DNA from: Pseudacidovorax sp. RU35E
Lineage (GTDB): Bacteria; Pseudomonadota; Gammaproteobacteria; Burkholderiales; Burkholderiaceae_C
DNA length: 33,787 bases
NCBI RefSeq assembly: GCF_900156165.1
Contig: NZ_FTMY01000021.1
Coordinates: 1-33,787, forward strand
Reading direction: 5' to 3'
The position numbers and the translations under genes were made by a program. Every line of letters begins with the position of its first letter. The stretch's first letter is position 1. Positions 1 to 8,313 of the stretch are shown here, piece by piece. The notes under the pieces were generated by a model that saw only the letters and a list, made by a program, of their open reading frames with translations, had not been told where the DNA came from and did not search any database.

Positions 1-30
1 TTGCTCGTCTGTGAATCTGCTCTTGCGCAT
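1..30 (-). CDS. IS3-family transposase OrfA, N-terminal fragment
   Basis: Only the first ten codons are present (MRKSRFTDEQ). This is the characteristic beginning of OrfA proteins of IS3-family elements, the helix-turn-helix component made before programmed frameshifting into OrfB. The start codon at base 30 follows an AGAGGAAG ribosome site. The identification rests on a short but distinctive string; subgroup and intactness cannot be judged from this window. Confidence 0.6.
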   Translation of the reverse strand, partial: MRKSRFTDEQ

Positions 31-95
31 CGCGCTTCCTCTCGGTTGCGCGGATTTTCTCTAGTGCCATGGTAAGGATCACGGGGAGCAGGTCA
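1..95 (-). mobile_element. End of an IS3-family insertion sequence (partial)
   Basis: Read on the minus strand, the element seems to begin at base 95 with TGACCTGCTCCCCG and to run off the left edge. It contains a short untranslated leader, a purine-rich ribosome site (AGAGGAAG) and the start of a transposase orfA at base 30. About 65 bases between the element end and orfA is usual for IS3-family elements, whose ends commonly start with TG. The outer boundary is inferred from where the neighbouring gene's reading frame stops; neither the second inverted repeat nor a target duplication is in the window. Confidence 0.6.
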
Positions 96-1523
96 TTCCC
101 ACCCGCCCCCCAATGCCATGAACACGGCGATCTGGTACTGCGCAATCTGCGCATCCGAGACCGCCAGCGAAGCCTCGTGGGAAGCCAGGGTGCGCTGCGC
201 ATCCAGGACATCGAGCTGGCCGATCTTCCCGCTGACCAGAAGCGCCCGGGACTGCTCTGCCACGATCAGGCTCTGGTCCCGTGCGGCGACGAGCGCCGCA
301 TGGCGATCGAGCTCCCGCGCGTAAGCGTCCAGTGCGGTCTCGACTTCGCGCAGCGCATTGAGAACGGTGCCGTCGAACCGTGCGAGCGCACCTCGCGACG
401 TTGCTTCGGCTTGGCTGATCCGCGCGCGGGCCACACCGGTGTTCGGAACCGTCCAACTGATCAGCGGACCAACGCTGTAGCTGAAGGTTTCACGGTTGGC
501 GAAGCGTTCGAGAAAGCCTGACGATCCCGATGTCAGACCCAGTGTCACCTTGGGATAGAGATCGCCCGTCGCCACACCGATTCGTGCGGTGGCCGCTGCC
601 AGACTTCGCTCGGCCTGCCGCACATCGGGCCGACGTCCAAGCAGCGCGACGCCATCGCCGACCGGGAGCAAACCGGCCACATGCGGAGGCTGCTCGCACT
701 GGCCGACGGCATGAGGAAAGTGGCGCGGCGGCGCACCCGTGAGCGCGGCAAGCCGATACAGGGCCTGCTGGCGTTGGGTTTCCAGCGGAGAAATCGCGGC
801 GCGCAGGGCTTCAAGCTGAGCGCGTGCACGCGCGGCGTCCATGGCGCTGGCCTTGCCCGCGCGTTGCAAGCGCTGCGCGAGCGCGAGCGCCTCCTCCTGC
901 AAACGTACCGACGCCTGCGCCACGCGCAACTGCAGACCGGCCGAGCACGCCGAAGCGTAGGCCTGTGCCGTGCCGCCCGCGACGCTCACGCGCACGACAT
1001 CAACCGCTGCGCGCGCGGCGCCTGCATCCGCCTCGGCAGCGTCGATGGCGCGCCGCAGCTGCCCGACGAGGTCCAGTTGATAGGACACGGCCACCCCCGC
1101 GCTGTAATTGGCTCGGGTCGGCGGCGCTTGATCCTGCTGCAGGACGGACAAGCCCGAAGCGTGACCAAAGCCCGGTCCGCCCTGCATGGCGAACGATGGC
1201 TTCTCGCTGCCGTGCGCCTCGCTCCCGATCGCCGCGGCACGCTCGAAGTTGGCCAGGGCCTGGCGCAGATCGGTGTTGTGCGCCAGGGCCTGGGTGATCA
1301 GGTCGTCGAGCTGCGGGTTGTCGAAAAGACGCCACCAGTGCGCGGGCATGGTTGCGTCTGATGTGGCGGCGCCACCAGAGAGGAACGGCCCTGCCGACGC
1401 GGACTGCTCTGCGGTGAGCGCTGCTGGCGCGACGTAGTCGGGGCCGACGGGAACCTGGGCGCAGCCAGCCAGCATCCCAAATGCGGCAGCCATCGTTCGA
1501 GCGAGGACACGAAGCGGCGTCAT
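93..1523 (-). CDS. NodT-family outer-membrane efflux lipoprotein
   Basis: This 476-residue protein is the outer-membrane channel of a tripartite efflux pump (TolC/OprM/NodT class). It starts with a lipoprotein signal peptide whose lipobox (L-A-G-C) places the lipidated cysteine at residue 21. Two long alanine-rich helical repeats follow, as expected for the trimeric periplasmic tunnel. It is the last gene of the operon, and its ATG overlaps the stop of the HlyD-type gene in an ATGA junction. The protein ends in A-L-G-G-G-W-E, close to the normal end of the family. Its TGA stop coincides with the predicted first three bases of the adjacent insertion sequence, so a few native C-terminal residues may have been lost. 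The exported substrate is not shown by the sequence; the inner-membrane partners suggest aromatic acids. Confidence 0.85.
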   Translation of the reverse strand: MTPLRVLARTMAAAFGMLAGCAQVPVGPDYVAPAALTAEQSASAGPFLSGGAATSDATMPAHWWRLFDNPQLDDLITQALAHNTDLRQALANFERAAAIGSEAHGSEKPSFAMQGGPGFGHASGLSVLQQDQAPPTRANYSAGVAVSYQLDLVGQLRRAIDAAEADAGAARAAVDVVRVSVAGGTAQAYASACSAGLQLRVAQASVRLQEEALALAQRLQRAGKASAMDAARARAQLEALRAAISPLETQRQQALYRLAALTGAPPRHFPHAVGQCEQPPHVAGLLPVGDGVALLGRRPDVRQAERSLAAATARIGVATGDLYPKVTLGLTSGSSGFLERFANRETFSYSVGPLISWTVPNTGVARARISQAEATSRGALARFDGTVLNALREVETALDAYARELDRHAALVAARDQSLIVAEQSRALLVSGKIGQLDVLDAQRTLASHEASLAVSDAQIAQYQIAVFMALGGGWE

Positions 1524-2506
1524 GACCGCGGCTCCTGAACGCCGGTCTCGGCGGCGGTTGCCCCTCCCAGACCTTCCATCACCTCGACGGAGACGGTCTG
1601 CCCGACGACCAGACGAACGTGGGCCGGCAGCGGATCGAGCTTCACCCGAACCGGAACACGCTGGGCGAGCCGCACCCAGTTGAAAGTGGGATTCACGCTG
1701 GACAGCAGGTTGGTGCCGGTGCTGCGGTCGCGGTCGCCGATACCAGCGGCAATGCTGTCAACCGAGCCTCCGAGCGAGGGTGCGTCCATGGGGGTCACGC
1801 GTACCCTGTCGCCCAGTCGGATGCGCGAGAGCTTGTTCTCCTCGAAGTAGCCCTCGACGTAAAGGGAATCATCCGCCACCAGCGCCAACGCGGCGTGGCC
1901 GGCCGTCGCATAGGCGCCCTGGCGCAGATCGAGATTGGTGACACGACCTGCCGCGGGTGCGCGCACATCTGTGCGCTTGAGGTTCAGGCGGGCCACATCG
2001 AGCGTTACCTCCGCTTGGCGCAGGGCCGTCTCGGCAGCCCGCAGCGCTCCCTTGGCTTGCTCGACACGCAGCCGCGACTGCTCGCGCACCTCCTGCGCGA
2101 CGAGCCCCTCCAGCTCGTCGTTGCGGCGGCGCTCGCGTTGCGCCTGGGCCAGTGCGACTCTCTGATTGCCGATGACGATCCGCTGCGCGGCGACGGCAGC
2201 CTCGGCCTGCCGCATGGCCAGCGTGAAACGGGCTTCGTCGATCGAGAAGAGCAACTCGCCGGCCACGACCGGCTGGTTGTCGCGCACCGCCACCTCGGCC
2301 ACCATGCCGGACACATCGGGCGCGACCTGGACGACGTCTGCCCGCACCCGGCCGTTGCGTGTCCAGGGGGCAAGCTCGTAGTGGTCCCAGAGTTGGAGGG
2401 CGGCCGAGCAGGCGGCGACCGCGACCAGCGCGGTCAGCAGCATCCGCAAAAGGGATGGAGTCCGGCGCAACAGCCAGTGGGGAAGACGGACGGATGTGAT
2501 ATTCAT
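1520..2506 (-). CDS. HlyD/EmrA-type membrane fusion protein
   Basis: This periplasmic adaptor of 328 residues links the FUSC inner-membrane protein to the outer-membrane channel. One N-terminal membrane segment lies at about residues 19-38. It is followed by the first lipoyl half-motif (about 51-90, with NGRVRADVVQVAPDVSG), an alpha-helical hairpin rich in Ala, Gln and Arg (about 95-175), the second lipoyl half (TDVRAPAAGRVTNL) and a beta-barrel domain. The architecture matches AaeA-like adaptors, which work with AaeB/FUSC exporters of p-hydroxybenzoate and related acids. It begins 27 bases after the DUF1656 gene and overlaps the outer-membrane gene by four bases. Family assignment is firm; substrate is inferred only from the family. 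Confidence 0.88.
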   Translation of the reverse strand: MNITSVRLPHWLLRRTPSLLRMLLTALVAVAACSAALQLWDHYELAPWTRNGRVRADVVQVAPDVSGMVAEVAVRDNQPVVAGELLFSIDEARFTLAMRQAEAAVAAQRIVIGNQRVALAQAQRERRRNDELEGLVAQEVREQSRLRVEQAKGALRAAETALRQAEVTLDVARLNLKRTDVRAPAAGRVTNLDLRQGAYATAGHAALALVADDSLYVEGYFEENKLSRIRLGDRVRVTPMDAPSLGGSVDSIAAGIGDRDRSTGTNLLSSVNPTFNWVRLAQRVPVRVKLDPLPAHVRLVVGQTVSVEVMEGLGGATAAETGVQEPRS

Positions 2507-2533
2507 GGTCGATCAGCAGGACAACGGGTCGGT

Positions 2534-2740
2534 TCAGGAGGAGAGGGCGCCGGTCAGCCTGACCAACGCATAGAGCGACAGGAGATACAGCCCCAGGTCG
2601 AAAAGCGGTGGGTGCCACACCCACCGGTAGGCACCCACGAGCGACAGCAGGCGGCGAACCCACCAGGCGCATGCCATGGCGCCTCCGGCGAGCAGGAGCA
2701 GACCGGGAACGTAGATGCCGAAAACGCTGGTCTCGATCAT
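2534..2740 (-). CDS. DUF1656 (AaeX-like) small membrane protein
   Basis: This 68-residue protein has two predicted membrane segments (about residues 6-30 and 45-62). Small DUF1656/AaeX proteins accompany FUSC-type exporters and their adaptors; their exact role is not settled. The start at 2740 (MIETSVFGIY) was chosen over a longer upstream reading because it matches family length and gives an ATGA overlap with the stop of the FUSC gene. It lies between the inner-membrane and adaptor genes, the usual position for this family. Confidence 0.8.
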   Translation of the reverse strand: MIETSVFGIYVPGLLLLAGGAMACAWWVRRLLSLVGAYRWVWHPPLFDLGLYLLSLYALVRLTGALSS

Positions 2741-4767
2741 GGTTGGAGCTCCGAAGGCGCTGAAGGAAAGAGGTCCCTGCGCAACCCCACGAGGGCCGAC
2801 ACAGCGGGCTCGCATGCGGTGCTCGCAAGGCAAAGGGCCAGCAGCCGGTCGATAACCGGCAACAGCGCGTCGAGCCGCCGCGGCGACTCCGTGGCTTGGG
2901 CGAGGAACGCGCGCTCAAGGCCGACCAGCAGCTCGCGCACCGGCGTTTCAGGCAGCAGGTGGCGCTGCTGCTGAAGGACGGCGACGCTCGCGCCCAAGCG
3001 AAGTTCGCGCATGGCGAGCTGCGCCGCCTGGCCGCCGTGATCTGCGGCGCTGCCGGCCGTGCGCGGGACCAGCAGCGCGATCCGGTCCAGCGTGCGGCCG
3101 GCGAATGCGTCACGCGCCAGTGCGCGTCCTGGTCGTGCCGCCGTGCCGGCCATCCCGGCAAGGTCGCGCCAGGTGGCCCGGTGGATGCGCCGCGCACTCC
3201 ATTTGCTGCTCACGCTGCGCACGATGGCGGTGACGCGCGCGGCGATCAGGGCACCGGCGAAGAGCGCCAGATTGCTCTCGAGAAAGCTGACCCAGTCGGC
3301 ACTGGCGATGTCGTGCAGGGCCAGCGTGCCGGCCACGCCGAAAAACATGCCCAGGGCCGTGAGGCTGCTTGCCGGACGAGCGAGGTAGCCGCCCACGACT
3401 AGGAACAGCGGCGCGATACAAAGCACCAGCATGCCGAAGTCGTGCGCCAGCGGCATGACGCCGAGGATGTAGAAGGCCGACACGGGCATCGACCACAGCA
3501 GCGCGACCAGGAACTTGTGCATGCCCGGCAAAGGGTCGTCCATGGTCGCGAAGAAACTGCAGAAGATCGCTGCCGCCATGGCCATCGACGATCCCGCCCG
3601 CCAGCCGCTGAATATCCAAGCCGCGCATGCAGTGCAGGTGGACAGCACGACGGTGAACGCAGAACGCATCGCCAGGCCTCGGTCCACGTGAAGGACGGAT
3701 GGCCGCGAAGGCCTTCCTCGCTTCGGATGCGGGGCATGGCCAGCCAGACCGGCGGCAATGTCGACGCGAAGCGCGTGGCACCGGCGCCATCCGGCGACCA
3801 GTTCGTCGACGTGGGCGGCCACGCCGATGTTCAGCGAACGCACCCAGGAAGAGTTCCGCTGGTCGGCGCCCTCCAGTCGTGCCGCCTCCCGAACGCCGTC
3901 CAAGGCGCCGGTCGACACGTCGGCGCCGAGGCCGGCGCTGTTTTGTGCCATGGCCCGTGCGATGCGGTGGGGCACGCCGCCCGTTGCATCGCGCAAGCCG
4001 GCGAGCCGGTCCTCCAGGGCCGAAAGCGAAGGTGTGAGTGCCGCAAGGCCATCGTGCAGCTCGCCCACGGCATGGTGGGTCCATCGCAGGCCGCTGGTAT
4101 CAAAGGGCACGTGGGTGGCCAGCAGGCGCAACTGGGTGATATCGGTGGCGATGCGCCGCCTGTCCTGCGCCAGCCGCGCCCGAAGCTCATCGTCGGTATC
4201 CGGGCTCAGCAGGTCGCCGGCCCATCGGCGCACGTCGCCCAGCGTGCGGTCGACAAGCCCGAGGAGCGAAGGCGCGAGGCTGGCGGGTAACACGATGCTG
4301 TGCACCAGGCTCGCGCAGACGATGCCGAGCGCGATCTCCTCGGTCCGGGCGACGGCGGTGTCGAACATCGACGCGGGGGCGTCCACCAGCGGAAAGCCGA
4401 TCAGGGCCGCAGAGTAGCCTCCGAGCATGAATGCATAGGAGCGCGCGCTTCGGTCCATCAGCGACAGGTAGAGGCACGCGCCAACCCACAGCGCCAGGGC
4501 AAGCGACAGAAGCACAGGCGCCCCCGACAGCGATGGAATCAGCACCACCGTGGCTGCGCACCCCAGCAAAGTGCCGCACAGGCGGTACAGCGACTTCGAG
4601 CGCACATGGCCCGCCAGGGGGTGGGCCACGATGTACGCGGTCATCATGGACCAGAAGGGCCGCGGCAGCCCGAAACGGCTGGACAGGTACAGCGCGAGCA
4701 TGGCCGCGGCAAAGCTCTTGAGCGAAAAGAGCCACTCCTGCCTTGAAAAAGCGGGCCACGCGGTCAT
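2737..4767 (-). CDS. FUSC-family (AaeB-like) aromatic acid exporter
   Basis: This 676-residue inner-membrane protein is the first gene of the efflux operon. It has an N-terminal group of hydrophobic helices (about residues 15-165), a cytoplasmic central region, a second hydrophobic bundle (about 365-510) and a C-terminal soluble tail, the pattern of fusaric acid resistance/AaeB exporters. The early stretch SRFGLPRPFWSMMTAYIV is typical of the family. The start at 4767 is preceded by an AGGGG ribosome site. AaeB-type pumps export weakly acidic aromatic compounds, so this one could relieve accumulation of hydroxylated aromatic intermediates. That link to the pathway downstream is inference from proximity only. 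Confidence 0.87.
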   Translation of the reverse strand: MTAWPAFSRQEWLFSLKSFAAAMLALYLSSRFGLPRPFWSMMTAYIVAHPLAGHVRSKSLYRLCGTLLGCAATVVLIPSLSGAPVLLSLALALWVGACLYLSLMDRSARSYAFMLGGYSAALIGFPLVDAPASMFDTAVARTEEIALGIVCASLVHSIVLPASLAPSLLGLVDRTLGDVRRWAGDLLSPDTDDELRARLAQDRRRIATDITQLRLLATHVPFDTSGLRWTHHAVGELHDGLAALTPSLSALEDRLAGLRDATGGVPHRIARAMAQNSAGLGADVSTGALDGVREAARLEGADQRNSSWVRSLNIGVAAHVDELVAGWRRCHALRVDIAAGLAGHAPHPKRGRPSRPSVLHVDRGLAMRSAFTVVLSTCTACAAWIFSGWRAGSSMAMAAAIFCSFFATMDDPLPGMHKFLVALLWSMPVSAFYILGVMPLAHDFGMLVLCIAPLFLVVGGYLARPASSLTALGMFFGVAGTLALHDIASADWVSFLESNLALFAGALIAARVTAIVRSVSSKWSARRIHRATWRDLAGMAGTAARPGRALARDAFAGRTLDRIALLVPRTAGSAADHGGQAAQLAMRELRLGASVAVLQQQRHLLPETPVRELLVGLERAFLAQATESPRRLDALLPVIDRLLALCLASTACEPAVSALVGLRRDLFPSAPSELQP

Positions 4768-4912
4768 GCGGCACCCCTGGAGAGCGGGTTCGACACGGTC
4801 GATGCGGCCCCGTCTTTGTTGAGAATGGTTTGCATGTAGAGATGCTAGGCATCGGCAAACTCGTCAGAAATCGTAAACTTGGACAGATGATTTCTTTTTC
4901 CGGTCATCCAGG
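4768..4912. promoter_or_regulatory. Divergent promoter region, efflux operon / AraC regulator
   Basis: These 145 bases separate the efflux operon from the divergent AraC-type gene and should hold both promoters. The clearest symmetry is GATGC-TAG-GCATC at 4841-4853. An AT-rich run at about 4887-4900 precedes the regulator gene. No convincing -35/-10 pair was found by eye, so individual promoter elements are not called. Confidence 0.4.
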
Positions 4913-5719
4913 GTGAGTCGGCCGGTCCGTCCGACGTCTCGCGCCAGCCTCGACCTGCACTACGAGCCGTCGGTGCCGGTCATGGCACATCGCGTGGACG
5001 TCCAGGAACGCGAGCGCGAGGTTCCGGTTCACAGGCATCGCTCCGGCCAGCTGGTGATGGCGCTGCGCGGGGCGGTCTCGTGCGACGTGCCCGGTGCGAT
5101 GTGGATGGTTCCGCCCCAGGCGGGCGTGTGGATTCCGGGCGGTACGCCGCACAGCAACCACGGCACGGCCAACGCGGTCATCTATTACCTGTTCGTCGCG
5201 CGCGAGGCGGCGCCCTTGCCCGCCAGTTGCTGCACCCTGCGCATCAGCCCGATGCTCAGCGAGATGATTCAGTACCTGGCAGCGCAGCCGCCCTCCTATG
5301 AGGCCGGCGGGCCGACGGACCGGCTGGCGCGGGTGCTGCTGGACCAACTCTGCGCCATGCCCGCAGAAGAGGTCTCGCTGCCTTTGCCTGAGGACGCCCG
5401 CCTGCGGCAGGTCTCGCGAGCCATGATGCGAGACCCGTCTGACCGCCGTACCCAGGCGGATTGGGCCCGCCATCTCGGCATGAGCGAGCGAACGTTGAAT
5501 CGCCTTTGCACGTCGCAGACCGGCCTGAGCTTCGGGCGGTGGCGACGCCAACTGCACATGATGGTCGCGCTTCGTGAGCTGTCTGGCGGCGCGACCGTGC
5601 AGCAGGTCGCCTACGACCTTGGCTACGAGTCGCCCTCGGCCTTCATCACGATGTTCAAGAAGGCCTTTGGCAAGCCTCCGGCCACGTACATCAATGACCG
5701 GCTGATGGCCGGAGGATGA
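4913..5719 (+). CDS. AraC-family transcriptional regulator with cupin domain
   Basis: This regulator of 268 residues has an N-terminal cupin-like ligand domain (about 20-110, with VPVHRHRSGQLV and WIPGGTPHSNHG) and a C-terminal double helix-turn-helix (about 165-262). The second helix pair includes the family hallmark VAYDLGYESPSAFITMFKKAFG. This layout is shared with NimR-like AraC proteins that control a neighbouring efflux gene. The GTG at 4913 is the first usable start in this frame; an internal ATG at 4981 is an alternative but would remove part of the cupin domain. Its divergent position next to the FUSC operon suggests it controls that pump in response to the exported compound. Confidence 0.85.
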   Translation: MSRPVRPTSRASLDLHYEPSVPVMAHRVDVQEREREVPVHRHRSGQLVMALRGAVSCDVPGAMWMVPPQAGVWIPGGTPHSNHGTANAVIYYLFVAREAAPLPASCCTLRISPMLSEMIQYLAAQPPSYEAGGPTDRLARVLLDQLCAMPAEEVSLPLPEDARLRQVSRAMMRDPSDRRTQADWARHLGMSERTLNRLCTSQTGLSFGRWRRQLHMMVALRELSGGATVQQVAYDLGYESPSAFITMFKKAFGKPPATYINDRLMAGG

Positions 5720-5793
5720 GGGCCTTCAGGGGCCTTCATCGGCCGGCGGCACGTCGTGTCCGCGTGAACGCAGCCGCGTTCCGTCTCCGGAAT

Positions 5794-6573
5794 TCAGCGG
5801 TAGGGGCGCGCGTGGGTCACGCCGCCGTCCACCACGAGGGTGGCGCCCATCACGTAGTCGCCGGCGCGCGAGGCCAGGAAGATGGCGGCGCCTGCGATGT
5901 CGTCGGGCGTGCCGATGCGTCTTGCGGGAATGTGCTCCGACAGCGCTTCTCCGTGGTCGCGGGCATTGCGGTTCATCTCGGACGGAAACGCGCCTGGCGC
6001 AATGGCGGTGACCGCAATGTTGTCCTGTGCCAGGCGCATCGCCATCCGCCGTGTCAGGTGAATCAGCCCCGCCTTGCTGGCGACGTAGGAATAGTTTTCC
6101 TGGGGATTGAGCCCGATGCCGTCGGTGGAAGCGATGTTGATGATCTTCCCGACACGCGCCTGGGCTGCGGCGCGCATCGGGTGGGCCAGCGCCTTGGTCA
6201 GGAAGAAGGGCGTCTTGAGGTTCAGATCGACCACCTTGTCCCAGCCGCCTTCGGGAAAGGCGTCGAAATCCTCTCCCCAGGCCGCGCCGGCGTTATTGAC
6301 CAGGATGTCGAGCGTCGACTCATGTCGCCCGTAGGCGTCGGCCACGGCTTGGCAGCCTTCGACGGTGGACACGTCGTGGGGCAACGAAACGCAGTGGCCT
6401 GCGTTGGCGAGCTCCTGCGCTGCCAGATTGCAGGCCTCTGCCTTTCGCGCAGTGATATAGACGCGGGCGCCGTGTGCGAGAAAGCCCTCGGCGATCATGC
6501 GTCCGATGCCTCGCGAACCGCCGGTGATGAGTGCCGTGCGCCCCTGCAGCGAGAAAAGATCCCCGCCACTCAT
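5794..6573 (-). CDS. SDR-family oxidoreductase (RhlG/FabG-like)
   Basis: This is a classical short-chain dehydrogenase/reductase of 259 residues. It shows the TGGSRGIG dinucleotide-binding motif near the N-terminus, NNAGA, a catalytic serine in IASTDG, and the active-site YVASK. Such enzymes interconvert a hydroxy group and a ketone with NAD(P)H. The start at 6573 was chosen because it gives an ATGA overlap with the upstream PrpF-family gene and places the nucleotide motif at the normal distance from the N-terminus; the longer reading adds a low-complexity arginine-rich tail. It is transcribed with the PrpF gene, so it may act on the isomerised product. Substrate is unknown. Confidence 0.85.
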   Translation of the reverse strand: MSGGDLFSLQGRTALITGGSRGIGRMIAEGFLAHGARVYITARKAEACNLAAQELANAGHCVSLPHDVSTVEGCQAVADAYGRHESTLDILVNNAGAAWGEDFDAFPEGGWDKVVDLNLKTPFFLTKALAHPMRAAAQARVGKIINIASTDGIGLNPQENYSYVASKAGLIHLTRRMAMRLAQDNIAVTAIAPGAFPSEMNRNARDHGEALSEHIPARRIGTPDDIAGAAIFLASRAGDYVMGATLVVDGGVTHARPYR

Positions 6574-7763
6574 GACGCCGACCCCCCAGCGACGGCCTGC
6601 ACGGCGTTGTCGTCCCGTGCGTCCATCCCGAGGCGCGATCGCCGCACATAGGCCGTGCCGTCGAACAGCCGCCGGGCCGTGCGTGTGAAGTGGACCTCCC
6701 GAACCGCCCATTCCTCGCCGCCCACATGTTCGACGTTCGCATAGATCTTGAGCACGCCGCTCGGGTGCCCGATCCGGATGCGCGCCGGTCCGGCGTGCGT
6801 GCCTCGCGCTTCGGCGGGAATCGTCCCCGCAATCTGCGCCGCCACCGAAAGGCAGACCGAGCCGCCGCCGGGGAACGCCTTGTGCATCGCGCCACCGTTG
6901 AGCACCATGCGGGCAACGAAATCGACCTCCGACGAGTGCACGACGCGGTCGCCGGCGATGGTCCGGTAGTCCTGTGCTTCGCTGATGAGGATCTGGTAGG
7001 GCGTCAAGAACCCTGACGATGGAAGGTTGCAGCGTTCCACGGCCCAGCGCCTGACCTCCTCGGCCATGTCATAGATGTCTGCGCTGAGCTGGCCCGGCAA
7101 CTCTGTGCCGGTGATGCCCAGGTCCGCCGCTCGAATGAAAACGCAGGCGGTACCGACATCGACCACGGACACCGGAATTTCGCGCCCAAGCTTCGATAGG
7201 TGGACCCAATCGCGGGCCTGCCCTGTAGGCAGAAGCTTGCCGGTGGTGGAGCCGCTCGTGTCCGAATAGTCCAGCGCCACTTCCGCGCCGGTGCCGGGCA
7301 CGCCGTCCACCTCGCTGTCGCCTTCCACGCGCGGCTCGCCGTCGGCGCACTGCACGGCCATGCGCAGGATCTTTCCGGTGTTCGTGTTGTGCACCCGCAC
7401 GGTGGTGAGGGGCTCGTGCACGGGGATCAGCTTTTCCTGCAAGGCATAGACGCCCGTGGCCGATGAGATGTTGCCGCAGACGATCTCGAAGCTGAGGGTG
7501 GGTTGATCGATGCCCACCTGCACGAAGGTGTAGTCGATGTCCGCGTCCGGCCGTGACGGCGGTCCAATGATGGCGCACTTGCTCGTCAGGATGTCGGCGC
7601 CTCCGAGCCCATCGATCTGACGCACATCCGGACTTCCGAACAGAGCCAGAAGAAAGCGATGACGCTCGTGCGGATCGCTGGGCACATCGTGCTGCGACAG
7701 GAAGACGGCCTTGCTGGTGCCACCGCGCATCAGGGTGACGGGGACGCGAACTTGTTCTTTCAT
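6570..7763 (-). CDS. PrpF-family isomerase/tautomerase
   Basis: This is a 397-residue member of the PrpF/DUF453 family, which folds like diaminopimelate epimerase and moves double bonds in unsaturated di- and tricarboxylates. Known members act on aconitate (PrpF), 4-oxalomesaconate (GalD) or methylitaconate. Visible family motifs are MRGGTSKAVFL (about residues 12-22), GGADILTSKCAI (about 54-65) with the conserved lysine, CGNISSATGVYAL (about 96-108) and a late GGGSVCLSVAAQI. The start at 7763 gives the family's usual length; the open frame upstream is unlikely to be translated. It is the first gene of a two-gene leftward operon facing the thiolase operon. The substrate is not determined. Confidence 0.82.
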   Translation of the reverse strand: MKEQVRVPVTLMRGGTSKAVFLSQHDVPSDPHERHRFLLALFGSPDVRQIDGLGGADILTSKCAIIGPPSRPDADIDYTFVQVGIDQPTLSFEIVCGNISSATGVYALQEKLIPVHEPLTTVRVHNTNTGKILRMAVQCADGEPRVEGDSEVDGVPGTGAEVALDYSDTSGSTTGKLLPTGQARDWVHLSKLGREIPVSVVDVGTACVFIRAADLGITGTELPGQLSADIYDMAEEVRRWAVERCNLPSSGFLTPYQILISEAQDYRTIAGDRVVHSSEVDFVARMVLNGGAMHKAFPGGGSVCLSVAAQIAGTIPAEARGTHAGPARIRIGHPSGVLKIYANVEHVGGEEWAVREVHFTRTARRLFDGTAYVRRSRLGMDARDDNAVQAVAGGSAS

Positions 7764-7818
7764 CGATCCAGTATGCGGCGCCAAAGGGTGCCTGTCCTTT
7801 GAGCTTTTCTGGCTTCTC

Positions 7819-7860
7819 TTTAGGCCGGCTAAACGCTCCGGATGCTTTAGCGCCACTAAA
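7819..7860. promoter_or_regulatory. Two tandem TTTAG-N5-CTAAA palindromes in a divergent promoter
   Basis: Within the 187-base gap between the PrpF gene and the DUF35 gene there are two inverted repeats with identical arms: TTTAG-GCCGG-CTAAA at 7819-7833 and TTTAG-CGCCA-CTAAA at 7846-7860, centres 27 bases apart. Each also contains a T-N11-A core of the kind bound by LysR-type regulators. They lie 56 bases from the PrpF start and 91 bases from the DUF35 start, so one regulator could control both directions. The LysR gene at 14325-15197 is a candidate. Function is inferred from symmetry and position. Confidence 0.6.
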
Positions 7861-7950
7861 CAGTGCCTAGCAGAAGTCCAATGACTGCAGGCATTCGGGT
7901 CTCGATACTTTTCCCCGTTGTGACGAACTCCCCACGGACAGGAGACCCCT

Positions 7951-8307
7951 TTGAAGATCATCAAGCGAACGGAACCCCCCTTCCGTGAAGCCCCCGGCGG
8001 CATGGTGCTTGTCGCCACCCAGGTAGGCGGGCAGCCAGCCCAGTTCCCGCCGATCGAATTCACCCATGGCGACCAACCGGTCGAAGTCGTCGAGCTCGGG
8101 CCCGTCGGGTCTCTCTACAGCTTCACGATCGTGCATCCCGGCAAGGAGAAGCAGCCCTATGGCCTCGCCATGGTCGACTTCGAACCGGGTGTGCGTGCGT
8201 TTGGTCGGCTGCTGTATGACGCCGAGCCGCCTGCCATCGGCGCCCGCCTTCGGGTGGTTCCCTTCGCGTTGCCGGACGGCACGCCCGACTATGCATTCCA
8301 GGAGTGA
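7951..8307 (+). CDS. DUF35 OB-fold protein lacking zinc-ribbon cysteines
   Basis: This 118-residue protein resembles DUF35 acyl-CoA-associated proteins, which normally have an N-terminal four-cysteine zinc ribbon and a C-terminal OB fold and form complexes with thiolase-like enzymes. The OB part is recognisable (about residues 45-112, with LYSFTIVHPG and GLAMVDFEPG), but there is no cysteine anywhere in the protein. The segment before it (GGQPAQFPP) looks like a ribbon in which the metal ligands have been replaced. The TTG start at 7951 follows a GGAG ribosome site, and an in-frame stop at 7921 rules out a longer N-terminus. The thiolase gene starts six bases downstream, the standard pairing. 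Confidence 0.7.
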   Translation: MKIIKRTEPPFREAPGGMVLVATQVGGQPAQFPPIEFTHGDQPVEVVELGPVGSLYSFTIVHPGKEKQPYGLAMVDFEPGVRAFGRLLYDAEPPAIGARLRVVPFALPDGTPDYAFQE

Positions 8308-8313
8308 TGCCCC

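Noticed and set aside
6574-6711. Longer N-terminus for the SDR at 5794-6573
   Set aside because: The extra 46 residues are Arg/Gly-rich, lie over the PrpF coding region and displace the nucleotide-binding motif from its usual N-terminal position.
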